Assembly: GCA_025924475.1 (NCBI GenBank)
Contig: JAICIH010000012.1
Location: 1 to 40,298, forward strand
DNA length: 40,298 nt
From: Bryobacteraceae bacterium
GTDB taxonomy: Bacteria; Acidobacteriota; Terriglobia; Bryobacterales; Bryobacteraceae
Direction of reading: 5' to 3'
Position 1 is the first letter of the stretch. Each line of letters starts with the position of its first letter. Below the pieces are notes generated by a model. That model saw nothing but the letters and a program-made list of their open reading frames with translations, was not told where the DNA came from and ran no database searches. The position numbers and the translations under genes were made by a program. Below are positions 8,839 to 16,806 of the stretch, one piece after another.

Positions 8839-9815
8839 GGCGCCGGTCTATCGCTTTTGCACTTCTACTTACGGCCGTTCTGTACAGAGTCCCGGCCAAA
8901 GACCTCCGCTCCATTACAAAAGTAATGGGGCCTTTGCCACACATCGACCACCGCTCCCCTTTGCATATCCAAACGCTGGAACAGGTGGAGCTTCCACGGT
9001 ACATTCGCAAGAAGATCACGTTCTCCGCCGAGCCTGGCAACGTTGTCTACGCGTGGCTTCTGATACCCAATGGCGCTCACCGCGCGCCGGCCGCTCTCTG
9101 CCTTCATCAGACGACGGCCATAGGGAAAGATGAGCCGGCCGGTCTGGGCGGCAAAGCAAATCTCCACTATGCCGCGGAACTCGCCGAGCGCGGCTATGTG
9201 GCGTTGGCGCCGGACTATCCCAGCTTCGGCGACGACAAAACCGATTTTCAAAAGGATGTCTATGGACGCGGATATAAAAGCGGCTCCATGAAAGGAATCG
9301 TGAATCATATCCGGGCTGTGGACTTGCTCGCTTCGCTTCCGGAAGTGGACTCCCGGCGAATCGCCGCTATCGGACATTCGCTAGGTGGACACAACGCGCT
9401 GTTCGTCGCTGCCTTCGATAAACGGATTCGGGCCGTTGTAACGAGCTGCGGGTTTACCTCTATGGCGTACTACTACGGCGGCAACTTAAAAGGCTGGTCG
9501 TCGGACCGGTACATGCCGCTGATCGCGAGCGTTTATCACAATTCGCCTAAGGAATTGCCGTTCGATTTCAGCGATATTCTATTGGCCATTGCGCCACGTG
9601 CTGTTTTCGTCAATGCACCGTTGCACGATTCGAACTTCGATGTCGAAGGCGTAAAAGACTGTTTGACGCGAGTCAAAAGCAAGTTTCCCGATCGCCGACT
9701 GGTAGTCGAGCACCCGGATTGCGGGCACGATTTTCCACCTGACGTTCGCGAGCGAGCGTATAGATTCCTGGATAGAGTACTACGAGTCGGACCGTCAACC
9801 GCTGCGACGAAGTAA
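8835..9815 (+). CDS. Secreted alpha/beta hydrolase (acetyl-xylan-esterase / dienelactone-hydrolase-like)
   Basis: 326 residues from a TTG start that overlaps the stop of the GAF gene (TTGA). No better start keeps the N-terminal signal peptide (R-R-R, hydrophobic core, cleavage near V-P-A). The catalytic triad of the alpha/beta-hydrolase fold is visible: the nucleophile elbow G-H-S-L-G-G with S182, an Asp in the segment after V-F-V-N-A-P-L-H-D, and the terminal His in C-G-H-D-F. A C-L-H-Q-T-T segment before the oxyanion region is shared with the 394-residue hydrolase at 16807-17991, so the two are paralogues. Both resemble carbohydrate deacetylating esterases, suggesting removal of acetyl or other ester groups from glycans in the periplasm. 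The exact substrate is not determined. Confidence 0.8.
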   Translation: MRRRSIAFALLLTAVLYRVPAKDLRSITKVMGPLPHIDHRSPLHIQTLEQVELPRYIRKKITFSAEPGNVVYAWLLIPNGAHRAPAALCLHQTTAIGKDEPAGLGGKANLHYAAELAERGYVALAPDYPSFGDDKTDFQKDVYGRGYKSGSMKGIVNHIRAVDLLASLPEVDSRRIAAIGHSLGGHNALFVAAFDKRIRAVVTSCGFTSMAYYYGGNLKGWSSDRYMPLIASVYHNSPKELPFDFSDILLAIAPRAVFVNAPLHDSNFDVEGVKDCLTRVKSKFPDRRLVVEHPDCGHDFPPDVRERAYRFLDRVLRVGPSTAATK

Positions 9816-9826
9816 TATCTTAATTT

Positions 9827-10717
9827 GTGACCAGCGCGGCTTTTTTCTCACGACGAGCGTTCTTGGGCCTGATTCCTGTGGCGGCACTGGCGCAGGGCGC
9901 CGAACCCGTACTGGATATTCACCAGCACACAAACTATAGCGGGCGCACCGATGACGAGCTTATCGCTCATCAGCGCGCTATGGGAATTACAAAGACCATT
10001 CTGCTGCCAGCGGGATCGAAATACGGACTTGCGGCAGGATGCGGCGGGAACGATACGGTAGTCGCACTCGCAAGAGCCTATCCCGAAAAATTTCTGTTTT
10101 TTGCAAATGAGCTGCCGGACATACCGCAGACGAAGTCCGTTTTGGAAAAATTCTTGAAGGCCGGGGCAATTGGGATCGGCGAGCAGAAATTCCACGTCGA
10201 GTGCGACTCCAAAGCCATGCAACTGGTGGCGGAAATCGCCAGGCATCACGGCGTACCGGTGCTGATGCATTTTCAATATAAGACCTACAACCTAGGGATC
10301 GAGCGGTTCTACAAAATGCTCGATAAGTATCCGACGGTTAACTTTATTGGACACGCCCAGACTTGGTGGGGCAACATCGACAAAAACCACGATCAATCTG
10401 TCATGTACCCGAAAGGCCCGGTGGTTCCGGGTGGTATTACAGACCGGCTCTTTTCCGATTATCCGAATATTTACGGCGACCTTTCCGCCGGATCGGGGCT
10501 GAATGCATTATTGCGGGATGAAGACTTTGCCCGCGATTTCTTAAAGCGACATCAGGACAAACTGCTGTATGGAAGCGATTGTAATGACCGAATCGGAACC
10601 GGCAAACCGTGCAGCGGCTCGCAACAATTGGCGACAGTACGTAGACTCGCACCCGATGCGGAAGCAGTGCGGAAAATGCTCTATGGCAACGCAGTCCGGC
10701 TATTCAAGCTTTCCTGA
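9827..10717 (+). CDS. Tat-exported amidohydrolase-2 family metal-dependent hydrolase
   Basis: 296 residues from a GTG start 11 bp after the preceding stop. A Tat leader (S-R-R-A-F-L-G-L, hydrophobic stretch, A-L-A-Q-G) covers about residues 1-24. The mature protein starts with the TIM-barrel amidohydrolase metal motif I-H-Q-H, followed by a barrel His in M-H-F-Q, G-H-A-Q-T-W-W, and L-L-Y-G-S-D-C with the conserved Asp. These are features of the amidohydrolase-2 (PF04909) family, whose members include lactonases, decarboxylases and uncharacterised hydrolases. It is the last gene of the operon led by the Tat-tagged aminotransferase. Its role there may be hydrolysis of a cyclic sugar derivative; that is inference from neighbours only. 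Confidence 0.78.
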   Translation: MTSAAFFSRRAFLGLIPVAALAQGAEPVLDIHQHTNYSGRTDDELIAHQRAMGITKTILLPAGSKYGLAAGCGGNDTVVALARAYPEKFLFFANELPDIPQTKSVLEKFLKAGAIGIGEQKFHVECDSKAMQLVAEIARHHGVPVLMHFQYKTYNLGIERFYKMLDKYPTVNFIGHAQTWWGNIDKNHDQSVMYPKGPVVPGGITDRLFSDYPNIYGDLSAGSGLNALLRDEDFARDFLKRHQDKLLYGSDCNDRIGTGKPCSGSQQLATVRRLAPDAEAVRKMLYGNAVRLFKLS

Positions 10718-10727
10718 TCAGCGCTAG

Positions 10728-10847
10728 CCAAGTTCGTCACAACCACTCCCTTCGATCATGGCTCAGAAAAAGTTTGCGGTGTTTTCAACAGATTACAGAG
10801 CCGCGACCAGAGGGAGCGGTCGTGAATATTCTATGTGACGAAGTTGG
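10728..10847. repeat. MITE-like 120-bp inverted-repeat element between convergent genes
   Basis: The two ends are inverted repeats: CCAAGTTCGTCACA at 10728-10741 against TGTGACGAAGTTGG at 10834-10847, 13 of 14 positions complementary. Pairing resumes inside, ACCACTCCC at 10742-10750 against GGGAGCGGT at 10812-10820 with one G-T mismatch. A second small hairpin, CGACC-loop-GGTCG, spans 10804-10822. A CTAG lies directly left of the element and again one base to the right, as a target duplication would. The interior has no coding potential. The element fills almost the whole gap between two convergent genes, one base short of the stop codon of the gene at 10849, and could also terminate transcription from both sides. 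Confidence 0.6.
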
Positions 10848-10848
10848 A

Positions 10849-13845
10849 CTAGAGTCCGCCGCGCAGGTAGGCAATGATGTTTGCGATATCTTGCTCTTTG
10901 AGCGTTCTCTCGAATCCTTCGGGCATGAGTGAAACCGGAGAGGAGCGGATTTCCGCGATGTTGCTGCGTAGCAGCGTTTGATCGCCGCTTTCCGAGCCCG
11001 AGCGCAGCGTGATCAGGCCAGGAGTTTCGTTCGAGACGATTCCATCATAGATATAGCCATCTTTCGTAGTTGCAACATGATTGATGTAGGTTGGCTCGAT
11101 TCCATAGCTCGGATTCAAGATATCGGTCAGCAATTCTTCTTTGGTCTTGTTATTGATGCCGGACAAATCCGGCCCAACCCGCGCACCCTGGATACGCGGC
11201 ATGTGACAGCGCGCGCAATTGGCTTGAAAAACTATCTTTCCCTGGAATGCATCGCCCGGCATCTTCACGACGTCCTGGTAGTGGGCAACTACCTGATCAC
11301 GACTGGTCTTGGCATCGCCCAGCAGCGCGCGGGCTCTACTCACAATCGCCGGGTCGGGATTTTCATAAAGATGCGATCTCACGCTGCCATCGAGCGCCGC
11401 AGGATCCAGCTTTCTGTCCTGGATGGCCTGCAAAAGAACTGGGACACGATTTTTATGAGAGACGAGCGCGTCGAAACCGTGCTCATGCGCTTGGGGAGAG
11501 AGATTGCTCCAGTGCGCGAGGATGATTTTAGCGACACCCGGGTCTTCGAACGAGGCGAGGGAATCGATCGCCGCCACTTCTGTATTCGGTGTGGCGTTCG
11601 GCACGAGAATTTTATCGAGAACCGGCCCGACTACATTGAAACGGCCGCCGCGCAGGGCACGGATTGCAACGATTCGTTTTCCTTCCGGAAATTCCGGATT
11701 AGTGGCATCCTTTATTGCACGCTTCAGAAGGTTATCCATCTTGAAATGCCGCGATGCTTCCCAAGCGGCCCTCTGAACGGCTTGGTTTCCGGAATCGATC
11801 TGCTGCGTCAGTGCGGCTTCGGCTCCCGGCACCTGAAGAGACCGCGCTCTAACGAGTTCCAGTCCTCGCGTGAGACCGGCCAGTTCCCGCTCCGGGCGGC
11901 TTAACTTCCGCAGAGTGGCAAACCATTGCGAGAGTTCCCGCTCGTTCCGGCGCGAGCCTATCAGGGCGGAAAGCTCAACAAGTAATTGCGGATCGCTCCA
12001 GGCTTCGCCCTTGGCCAGGATCTGTTCATAAAAAGGCGATGCGGAATCAGCCACAGAACTCAAGATGGCGCCGCGAAACCAGGGGTCGGCGGAATGCTCA
12101 TGGGCGACGTTGGCCAGCGCCGCGAGAGCTTTGGGATCTTTGACATTACCAAGCGTCAGCGCAGCCTGGAACTGAACGTGAGGATCGGAGTCTCCTGCCG
12201 CCGCCAGAACGGCAGCGGCCAATGGCTTCGATCGGTTCAGGTCTTTTTCACTCAGCCGCACCGCATTCTGCCGGATGCGCCCGTCGGAATCGTGCAACGC
12301 GCGCTCGATTTCCGCCGGCTGCAGCGCGGAGAGTGCATCGAGCAGCGAAAGCGCATGCATGCGAGCCTCAGGCGAGGGACCGCTCGCCGCCATCTCCTGA
12401 AGCTTAGGAAACGCCGTTTTATCCTGCCGTTCGAGCAGCAGCCGATGTGCCGTCCAGCGATTCCAGCCGTTTGCACTTGCGAGTTGTGCCACCAAATCTG
12501 TTGAACTCAGTGCGCCAAAACCGGGCTGTAAATTTCTATGGGTCGAAGGATGATTGTAGACAATGCGATAGATACGCCCAAGGGTATCTCCGTTGTAGAA
12601 ATTGATCTTTTTACGAATTGCTTCTGGAATGGATACCGGCGTTTCAATGACCTGCCGGTAAATATCGGTGAAATAGAAGTTGCCATCCGGCGCATTGGCA
12701 AAGTGGCAAGGACGAAACCAAACGTCGGTTGAAGCCAGGAATTCGACATTGTCGGCGGCGCGATGCGCGCGGAACGTTGCACCGTCGGGAAAGAGAATGT
12801 CGCGATGAATCAGGTTTTGGCTGACATCGCCAGTAAACACATTTCCGTCATATTCCTTGGGCCAAGCATCTCCGTTGTAAATCGTACTGCCGGAGGCAGC
12901 AGTAAACCAGCCGCCAACCTCTTCAGTGCGATGTAGTTCGTTTTCGTCATAGCGCTCCTGCCGAAGACTGGTTCGCTCTTTGCGCCATTCCTGGGGATGC
13001 GTGAGGGGGAATAAGCGGGCGGAAGGGCGGCCGTGGTCGGATATGTCTTGCGCTTCGGCAGGAACCTCGAGCAGGGGCGCACGCGCGATATATTGCATGG
13101 GAAGCACCACGTGGCGGATATGCGTCGTATTCTGCGTGATGAAGCGGTTGCCGAAATCGTCGAAAGTCGAGCCGAATTGAGCCGGTCCGGAAGCGGCTTC
13201 CGCTTTCCCGCTAATCGGATCAAATCGGAAATCCGTGCCGCGGACCAAAACGGGCGGCATCTCCGGATGATCGACAGAATGGATCAGAGCGCCGTTTCCC
13301 ATGTTCGAGCAGTAGATCCAATTGTCGATGCTGAGACGCGGATTCGTGATGCGGGCTTCCTGGTTCGCCATCGCGAAGCCGGTGTAGAGAACCTTGCGCA
13401 CGTCCGCTTTCCCGTCGCCGTTGGTGTCGTCCATAAAAAGGATGTCAGGCGCGCTGGTAACAATGAGGCCATGTTTCCATGGCATGAGCCCGCTGACGGC
13501 CAGAACATGATCCGCGAAGATCGTAGAGCGATCGTACTTGCCGTCATGATTGGTGTCTTCGAGAAGCCGGATTCGCGACCTGGCAGGTTTGCCGGGCGGC
13601 GGATCTTCCGGATAATCGAGCATCTCGGCGACATAGACTTTTCCGTTCTCATCAAACGCCATATCCACCGGACTCATTACTTCCGGTTCCGCCGCAAACA
13701 GCTCGACATGAAAGTCTCCTCGCACACGCATTGTCTTGAGAGAATCTTCCGGCGTGAGAGCGCTTTCTTCAGGATTCTTCCGGCATGCGGAAAGCAGCAC
13801 AAAACAGGTGGCGGCAGCGCCTAACCTCGACAATTTGCTTAACAT
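10849..13845 (-). CDS. Lipoprotein membrane-bound dehydrogenase with HEAT repeats and terminal c-type cytochrome domain
   Basis: 998 residues. A lipobox (L-L-S-A-C) near residue 20 marks a lipoprotein. Residues about 35-430 form a six-bladed beta-propeller like the 'putative membrane-bound dehydrogenase' family known from Planctomycetes, Verrucomicrobia and Acidobacteria (D-M-A-F-D-E-N-G-K-V-Y-V-A-E, later N-F-Y-F-T-D-I-Y-R). Residues about 450-830 are helical HEAT-like repeats. The C-terminus is a haem-binding domain with C877-A-R-C880-H881 and a late Met for axial ligation (L-M-P-E-G-F). Such proteins are thought to oxidise sugars or alcohols outside the cytoplasm and pass electrons to the cytochrome chain. 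It is the last gene of the RpiR-led operon, 28 bp after the fused CutC-epimerase gene; no strong ribosome site is visible. Substrate unknown. Confidence 0.85.
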   Translation of the reverse strand: MLSKLSRLGAAATCFVLLSACRKNPEESALTPEDSLKTMRVRGDFHVELFAAEPEVMSPVDMAFDENGKVYVAEMLDYPEDPPPGKPARSRIRLLEDTNHDGKYDRSTIFADHVLAVSGLMPWKHGLIVTSAPDILFMDDTNGDGKADVRKVLYTGFAMANQEARITNPRLSIDNWIYCSNMGNGALIHSVDHPEMPPVLVRGTDFRFDPISGKAEAASGPAQFGSTFDDFGNRFITQNTTHIRHVVLPMQYIARAPLLEVPAEAQDISDHGRPSARLFPLTHPQEWRKERTSLRQERYDENELHRTEEVGGWFTAASGSTIYNGDAWPKEYDGNVFTGDVSQNLIHRDILFPDGATFRAHRAADNVEFLASTDVWFRPCHFANAPDGNFYFTDIYRQVIETPVSIPEAIRKKINFYNGDTLGRIYRIVYNHPSTHRNLQPGFGALSSTDLVAQLASANGWNRWTAHRLLLERQDKTAFPKLQEMAASGPSPEARMHALSLLDALSALQPAEIERALHDSDGRIRQNAVRLSEKDLNRSKPLAAAVLAAAGDSDPHVQFQAALTLGNVKDPKALAALANVAHEHSADPWFRGAILSSVADSASPFYEQILAKGEAWSDPQLLVELSALIGSRRNERELSQWFATLRKLSRPERELAGLTRGLELVRARSLQVPGAEAALTQQIDSGNQAVQRAAWEASRHFKMDNLLKRAIKDATNPEFPEGKRIVAIRALRGGRFNVVGPVLDKILVPNATPNTEVAAIDSLASFEDPGVAKIILAHWSNLSPQAHEHGFDALVSHKNRVPVLLQAIQDRKLDPAALDGSVRSHLYENPDPAIVSRARALLGDAKTSRDQVVAHYQDVVKMPGDAFQGKIVFQANCARCHMPRIQGARVGPDLSGINNKTKEELLTDILNPSYGIEPTYINHVATTKDGYIYDGIVSNETPGLITLRSGSESGDQTLLRSNIAEIRSSPVSLMPEGFERTLKEQDIANIIAYLRGGL

Positions 13846-13873
13846 GGGTGTCCAAAATGATTCTGAGCCTGCT

Positions 13874-15868
13874 TCAAACGGCGCGAATCGGTTTTCCTTT
13901 CCTCGCGATCATGCGTTCCACGGCGAGCAAGTTCAGCATCAGAAAGCGTGGCTGATGATAGTTCTCCGCCCTGGTCATATCCGGCGTAGGATCCACTTGC
14001 CGATTTCCAGCAACCTGCCACAGCGGCGAATGAAGACTCCGCATGGGGAATTTGGCGCGGACGTAACGGTCAAGCTCGGTATAAAACTCCAGCGCCCAAG
14101 GATCGCCGGTCTCCTCAATCAGGCAAAGAGATCCGATGAGGGCTTCCTGCTGCGGGAACAGAGTTTTGTCGAGAGTCCAGGCGTTTTGATCGACATTCGT
14201 GAGATTGCGGAATAATCCTCCGTATACGCGATCCTTGGCAACCTCGCAGTGACGGCGGAACATCGCCGCTACCCGATCAAACATCTCGATATCGTTCTTG
14301 CGGCGCGCCTCGTAAAGGATCATCCAAAGCGTTTCGATGGCATGGCCGGCATAGACTAGCTGCTCGTATTGGTTCTTAGGCCGGGAAAGATCATGATTCA
14401 TCAGCTCATTCAACAACCGAAAGCGAGGATTGAAATGATGATTCAGGAGAGCGTCTACGGACCGATCCACAATCGCCAGCAACTCGGGATCGGTGTGCAT
14501 TGCGACCATTTGCGAACAGGTCCGGATGAACACCATCCAGACGCCTTCGATTCGCGCGCCCGGAAAGTCGGGCGCGGTAGGACCCAGATACGTTTGGCCA
14601 ATCGTGGGATGGTAATCGGGCTGATCGTAGCGGCGGACGCATTTGAGCACAATTTCCCGCGCCTGGTTCCAATATTTGCGCTCGCCGGTAGCGCGCGAAA
14701 ATTCCGCCAGACCTTCGGCGATAAACATATCGCCATACACTTCCGTGTCGGGACGGCCATCCGGAGAACCATCCAGATTCAACGTCTTCGGCCAGAATTC
14801 ATCCGGGTCTTGGGGCTTACTCTTTTGAATCAGCCGGACTGAGCCTGCCGCGATGTCCAGATACTTTTGTTCTTTCGCAACGTTGTTGTAGAGAAATGAA
14901 AATACCCACGTGCCACGGCCTTCAAACCAGGCGCGCTTTACGGGAGAGACCAGCTCGCCATTGGGGCGAACGGAACAATGAAATCCGCCATATTCGCGAT
15001 CGATCACAAATTTTTCGATAAACGGCAGATAGTCATGGAAGAGATCGGTACGATACTGCTCGCGCATCGCTGAAAGGTTGAGCGGTGAAGACTCACTCGG
15101 GCTTTGAGGCATAGATTTAGGCTTACTCAAGGAGAACAGCACAGGCGCTACCGCGAGCGAGCGCTGAAAAGCACGCCGGCTCATCACATCACGCTTCGAT
15201 AGGAGTTTCGAAAGGACCTCCACTCGCTCGCGCGTAACGCGGCCCTGCTCGCGCGCGGCCGTGCCGACGTGAAATTCGTGTACGGTGGTATTGTTTGCGA
15301 GTTCCTCAATCGTTTCAAAGCTCATGCCGCCACCCGCCAGGATCGTCAGTTCCGGGCCGGCGCACTTCGCATAATCGATGAACCGCTGTTTTCGGTCTGG
15401 CCACGCACCAGAACCTCCGGCAGTGAGAATCCGATCCACTTGCCTTATTGGACGGAGACAATCGATGCCGCCTAGCGGATCAGATAAGTCTTCGAACGCA
15501 TGATGAAAAGTCGAGTTGCAGTGAGGAACGTGGCTCACAATCGTATTGAGCGCTGTCAGGTCGAGGTCGGTTCCTGTCAGGAAACCCATTACCAGGCCGT
15601 CAACTGGAAGGGAGCCTAGTTCCGCCGCGAGCGAGCAAAGGCGCTTCAGCTCGGCATCTGTGCCGGCGCTATAGTCGTTTCGCTCCCGGATCATGACGCG
15701 GATGGGGATGGAAACCGCATCCAGAATGTCGCGCACTAGCTTGATCGGAGGCGTAAGACCTCCGAGGTGCAGATCGCGCACCACTTCCAGCCGCCCTGCC
15801 CCGCCCAACTCCGCTTCCCGGGCGTCCTCTACAGAACAGGTGATCACTTCGAGCAGATACTTCGGCAT
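13874..15868 (-). CDS. CutC-family domain fused in frame to AGE-family epimerase/isomerase
   Basis: 664 residues with two complete proteins end to end. Residues 1-228 are a CutC-family TIM barrel (V-M-I-R-E-R, F-H-H-A-F-E-D, L-T-A-G-G, L-A-G-G-G-M), close to the usual length of about 240. Residues 229-664 are an N-acylglucosamine-2-epimerase-type alpha/alpha barrel (E-V-Y-G-D-M-F, A-G-H-A-I-E-T-L-W, F-P-Q-Q-E-A-L). AGE enzymes interconvert sugars such as GlcNAc and ManNAc; sulfoquinovose isomerase is in the same family. The epimerase part begins with Met229 (ATG at 15184), then S-R-R-A-F-Q-R and a hydrophobic run, a plausible Tat leader buried at the junction. Separate translation from this internal ATG is therefore possible. 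The gene starts on TAATG, sharing a base with the kinase stop. With these neighbours, CutC here more likely serves sugar metabolism than copper handling. Confidence 0.82.
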   Translation of the reverse strand: MPKYLLEVITCSVEDAREAELGGAGRLEVVRDLHLGGLTPPIKLVRDILDAVSIPIRVMIRERNDYSAGTDAELKRLCSLAAELGSLPVDGLVMGFLTGTDLDLTALNTIVSHVPHCNSTFHHAFEDLSDPLGGIDCLRPIRQVDRILTAGGSGAWPDRKQRFIDYAKCAGPELTILAGGGMSFETIEELANNTTVHEFHVGTAAREQGRVTRERVEVLSKLLSKRDVMSRRAFQRSLAVAPVLFSLSKPKSMPQSPSESSPLNLSAMREQYRTDLFHDYLPFIEKFVIDREYGGFHCSVRPNGELVSPVKRAWFEGRGTWVFSFLYNNVAKEQKYLDIAAGSVRLIQKSKPQDPDEFWPKTLNLDGSPDGRPDTEVYGDMFIAEGLAEFSRATGERKYWNQAREIVLKCVRRYDQPDYHPTIGQTYLGPTAPDFPGARIEGVWMVFIRTCSQMVAMHTDPELLAIVDRSVDALLNHHFNPRFRLLNELMNHDLSRPKNQYEQLVYAGHAIETLWMILYEARRKNDIEMFDRVAAMFRRHCEVAKDRVYGGLFRNLTNVDQNAWTLDKTLFPQQEALIGSLCLIEETGDPWALEFYTELDRYVRAKFPMRSLHSPLWQVAGNRQVDPTPDMTRAENYHQPRFLMLNLLAVERMIARKGKPIRAV

Positions 15869-16803
15869 TAGGGTTGCACCGCCGCCTTCCAGCCGATGAC
15901 ATTACAGGCAAGCAGGTAAGCGCCGATCACAGGCTTCCACAAGGGCGGCCGCACACACGCATCCGGCAAGGCTTCTGCCAGTCTCTGCCGCATCGATTTC
16001 ACCAGTAAAGGACAATGTTCTGCCACTCCACCTTGATACGACACGACCACAGGAGAATTGTGGAGCCCGAGCCGGCATGCGGCCGCCATCACACCTTGCG
16101 CTAGCTCGCTTGCCGCGTCCTCAAAGATCGAACAGGCCACCTCATCTCCGGAAACAGCGCATTGATAGACGATCTCGCATAAGGATGCGATGTTTCTTGC
16201 ATCGGGGCCATAGAGAAAAGAGATGGAGTTCCGAAAATCCGATAGATCCAGGGCTTTTGTAAGCGATTCGAGCAATGCGGTGGAAGGCTCGCGGCCGTCA
16301 TAAGCGCGCGCAGCTGCGGTTAGGGCTCTCTCAGAAATCTTCTGCGCGCTTCCTTCATTTCCATATAAAGGACCCCATCCGCCCACCTTGACGCGGCGCC
16401 CGGACGCGTCCACGCCTAGAATCGAGGAGCCGGTGCCGGCGAGCACAACAATTCCCGGACCGCCTCCCAACGCCGCGGCATGGGCTATCTCCATATCGCC
16501 GTGAATCAAGCAGCGCTCAAATCCGAGGCCCTGAAAAAGGTCCTGTATGGGGCCCGCGCCATAGCCGTCATAGTCTACACCCGCTAAACCGGCGGAAATG
16601 CATTCAACCTCCTGCCGGCCAAGATTCGCCTGCTGGAGCGTTTGTTGGACCAATTCAGCCAATGTTGCGCAAGCATTTTTTTCGCCATCTTGCAAATGAT
16701 TGGAAGGTCCTCCTTCGGCTTGCGTGAGCAGTCGCCCCGATCGGTCGATTGCGGCGCAGCGCGTATGTGTCGCTCCCCCGTCAATAGCGAGGATCACTTC
16801 CAT
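15868..16803 (-). CDS. BadF/BadG-family ATPase, N-acetylglucosamine-kinase-like
   Basis: 311 residues. The N-terminal phosphate-1 motif of the actin-like ATPase fold is D8-G-G-A-T12, and a second glycine-rich motif, V-L-A-G-T-G-S-S, lies near residue 120, followed by G-G-W-G-P-L-Y-G-N-E-G-S. These are the marks of the BadF/BadG/BcrA/BcrD family, which includes bacterial and eukaryotic N-acetylglucosamine kinases and the MurNAc-type kinases. In this operon, beside an AGE epimerase and under an RpiR regulator, phosphorylation of an amino sugar in the cytoplasm is the most likely role. It begins 3 bp after the hydrolase stop and its own stop overlaps the CutC start (TAATG). Confidence 0.85.
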   Translation of the reverse strand: MEVILAIDGGATHTRCAAIDRSGRLLTQAEGGPSNHLQDGEKNACATLAELVQQTLQQANLGRQEVECISAGLAGVDYDGYGAGPIQDLFQGLGFERCLIHGDMEIAHAAALGGGPGIVVLAGTGSSILGVDASGRRVKVGGWGPLYGNEGSAQKISERALTAAARAYDGREPSTALLESLTKALDLSDFRNSISFLYGPDARNIASLCEIVYQCAVSGDEVACSIFEDAASELAQGVMAAACRLGLHNSPVVVSYQGGVAEHCPLLVKSMRQRLAEALPDACVRPPLWKPVIGAYLLACNVIGWKAAVQP

Positions 16804-16806
16804 GGC

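Noticed and set aside
13846..13857. GGGTGTCCAAAA, also found at 38698-38709, as a possible IS end remnant
   Set aside because: Only 12 bases are shared, with no terminal inverted repeat, no target duplication and no transposase fragment nearby.
15185..15868. Copper homeostasis role for the CutC part
   Set aside because: No copper gene lies nearby and no Cys/His metal cluster is evident; the neighbours are all sugar genes.
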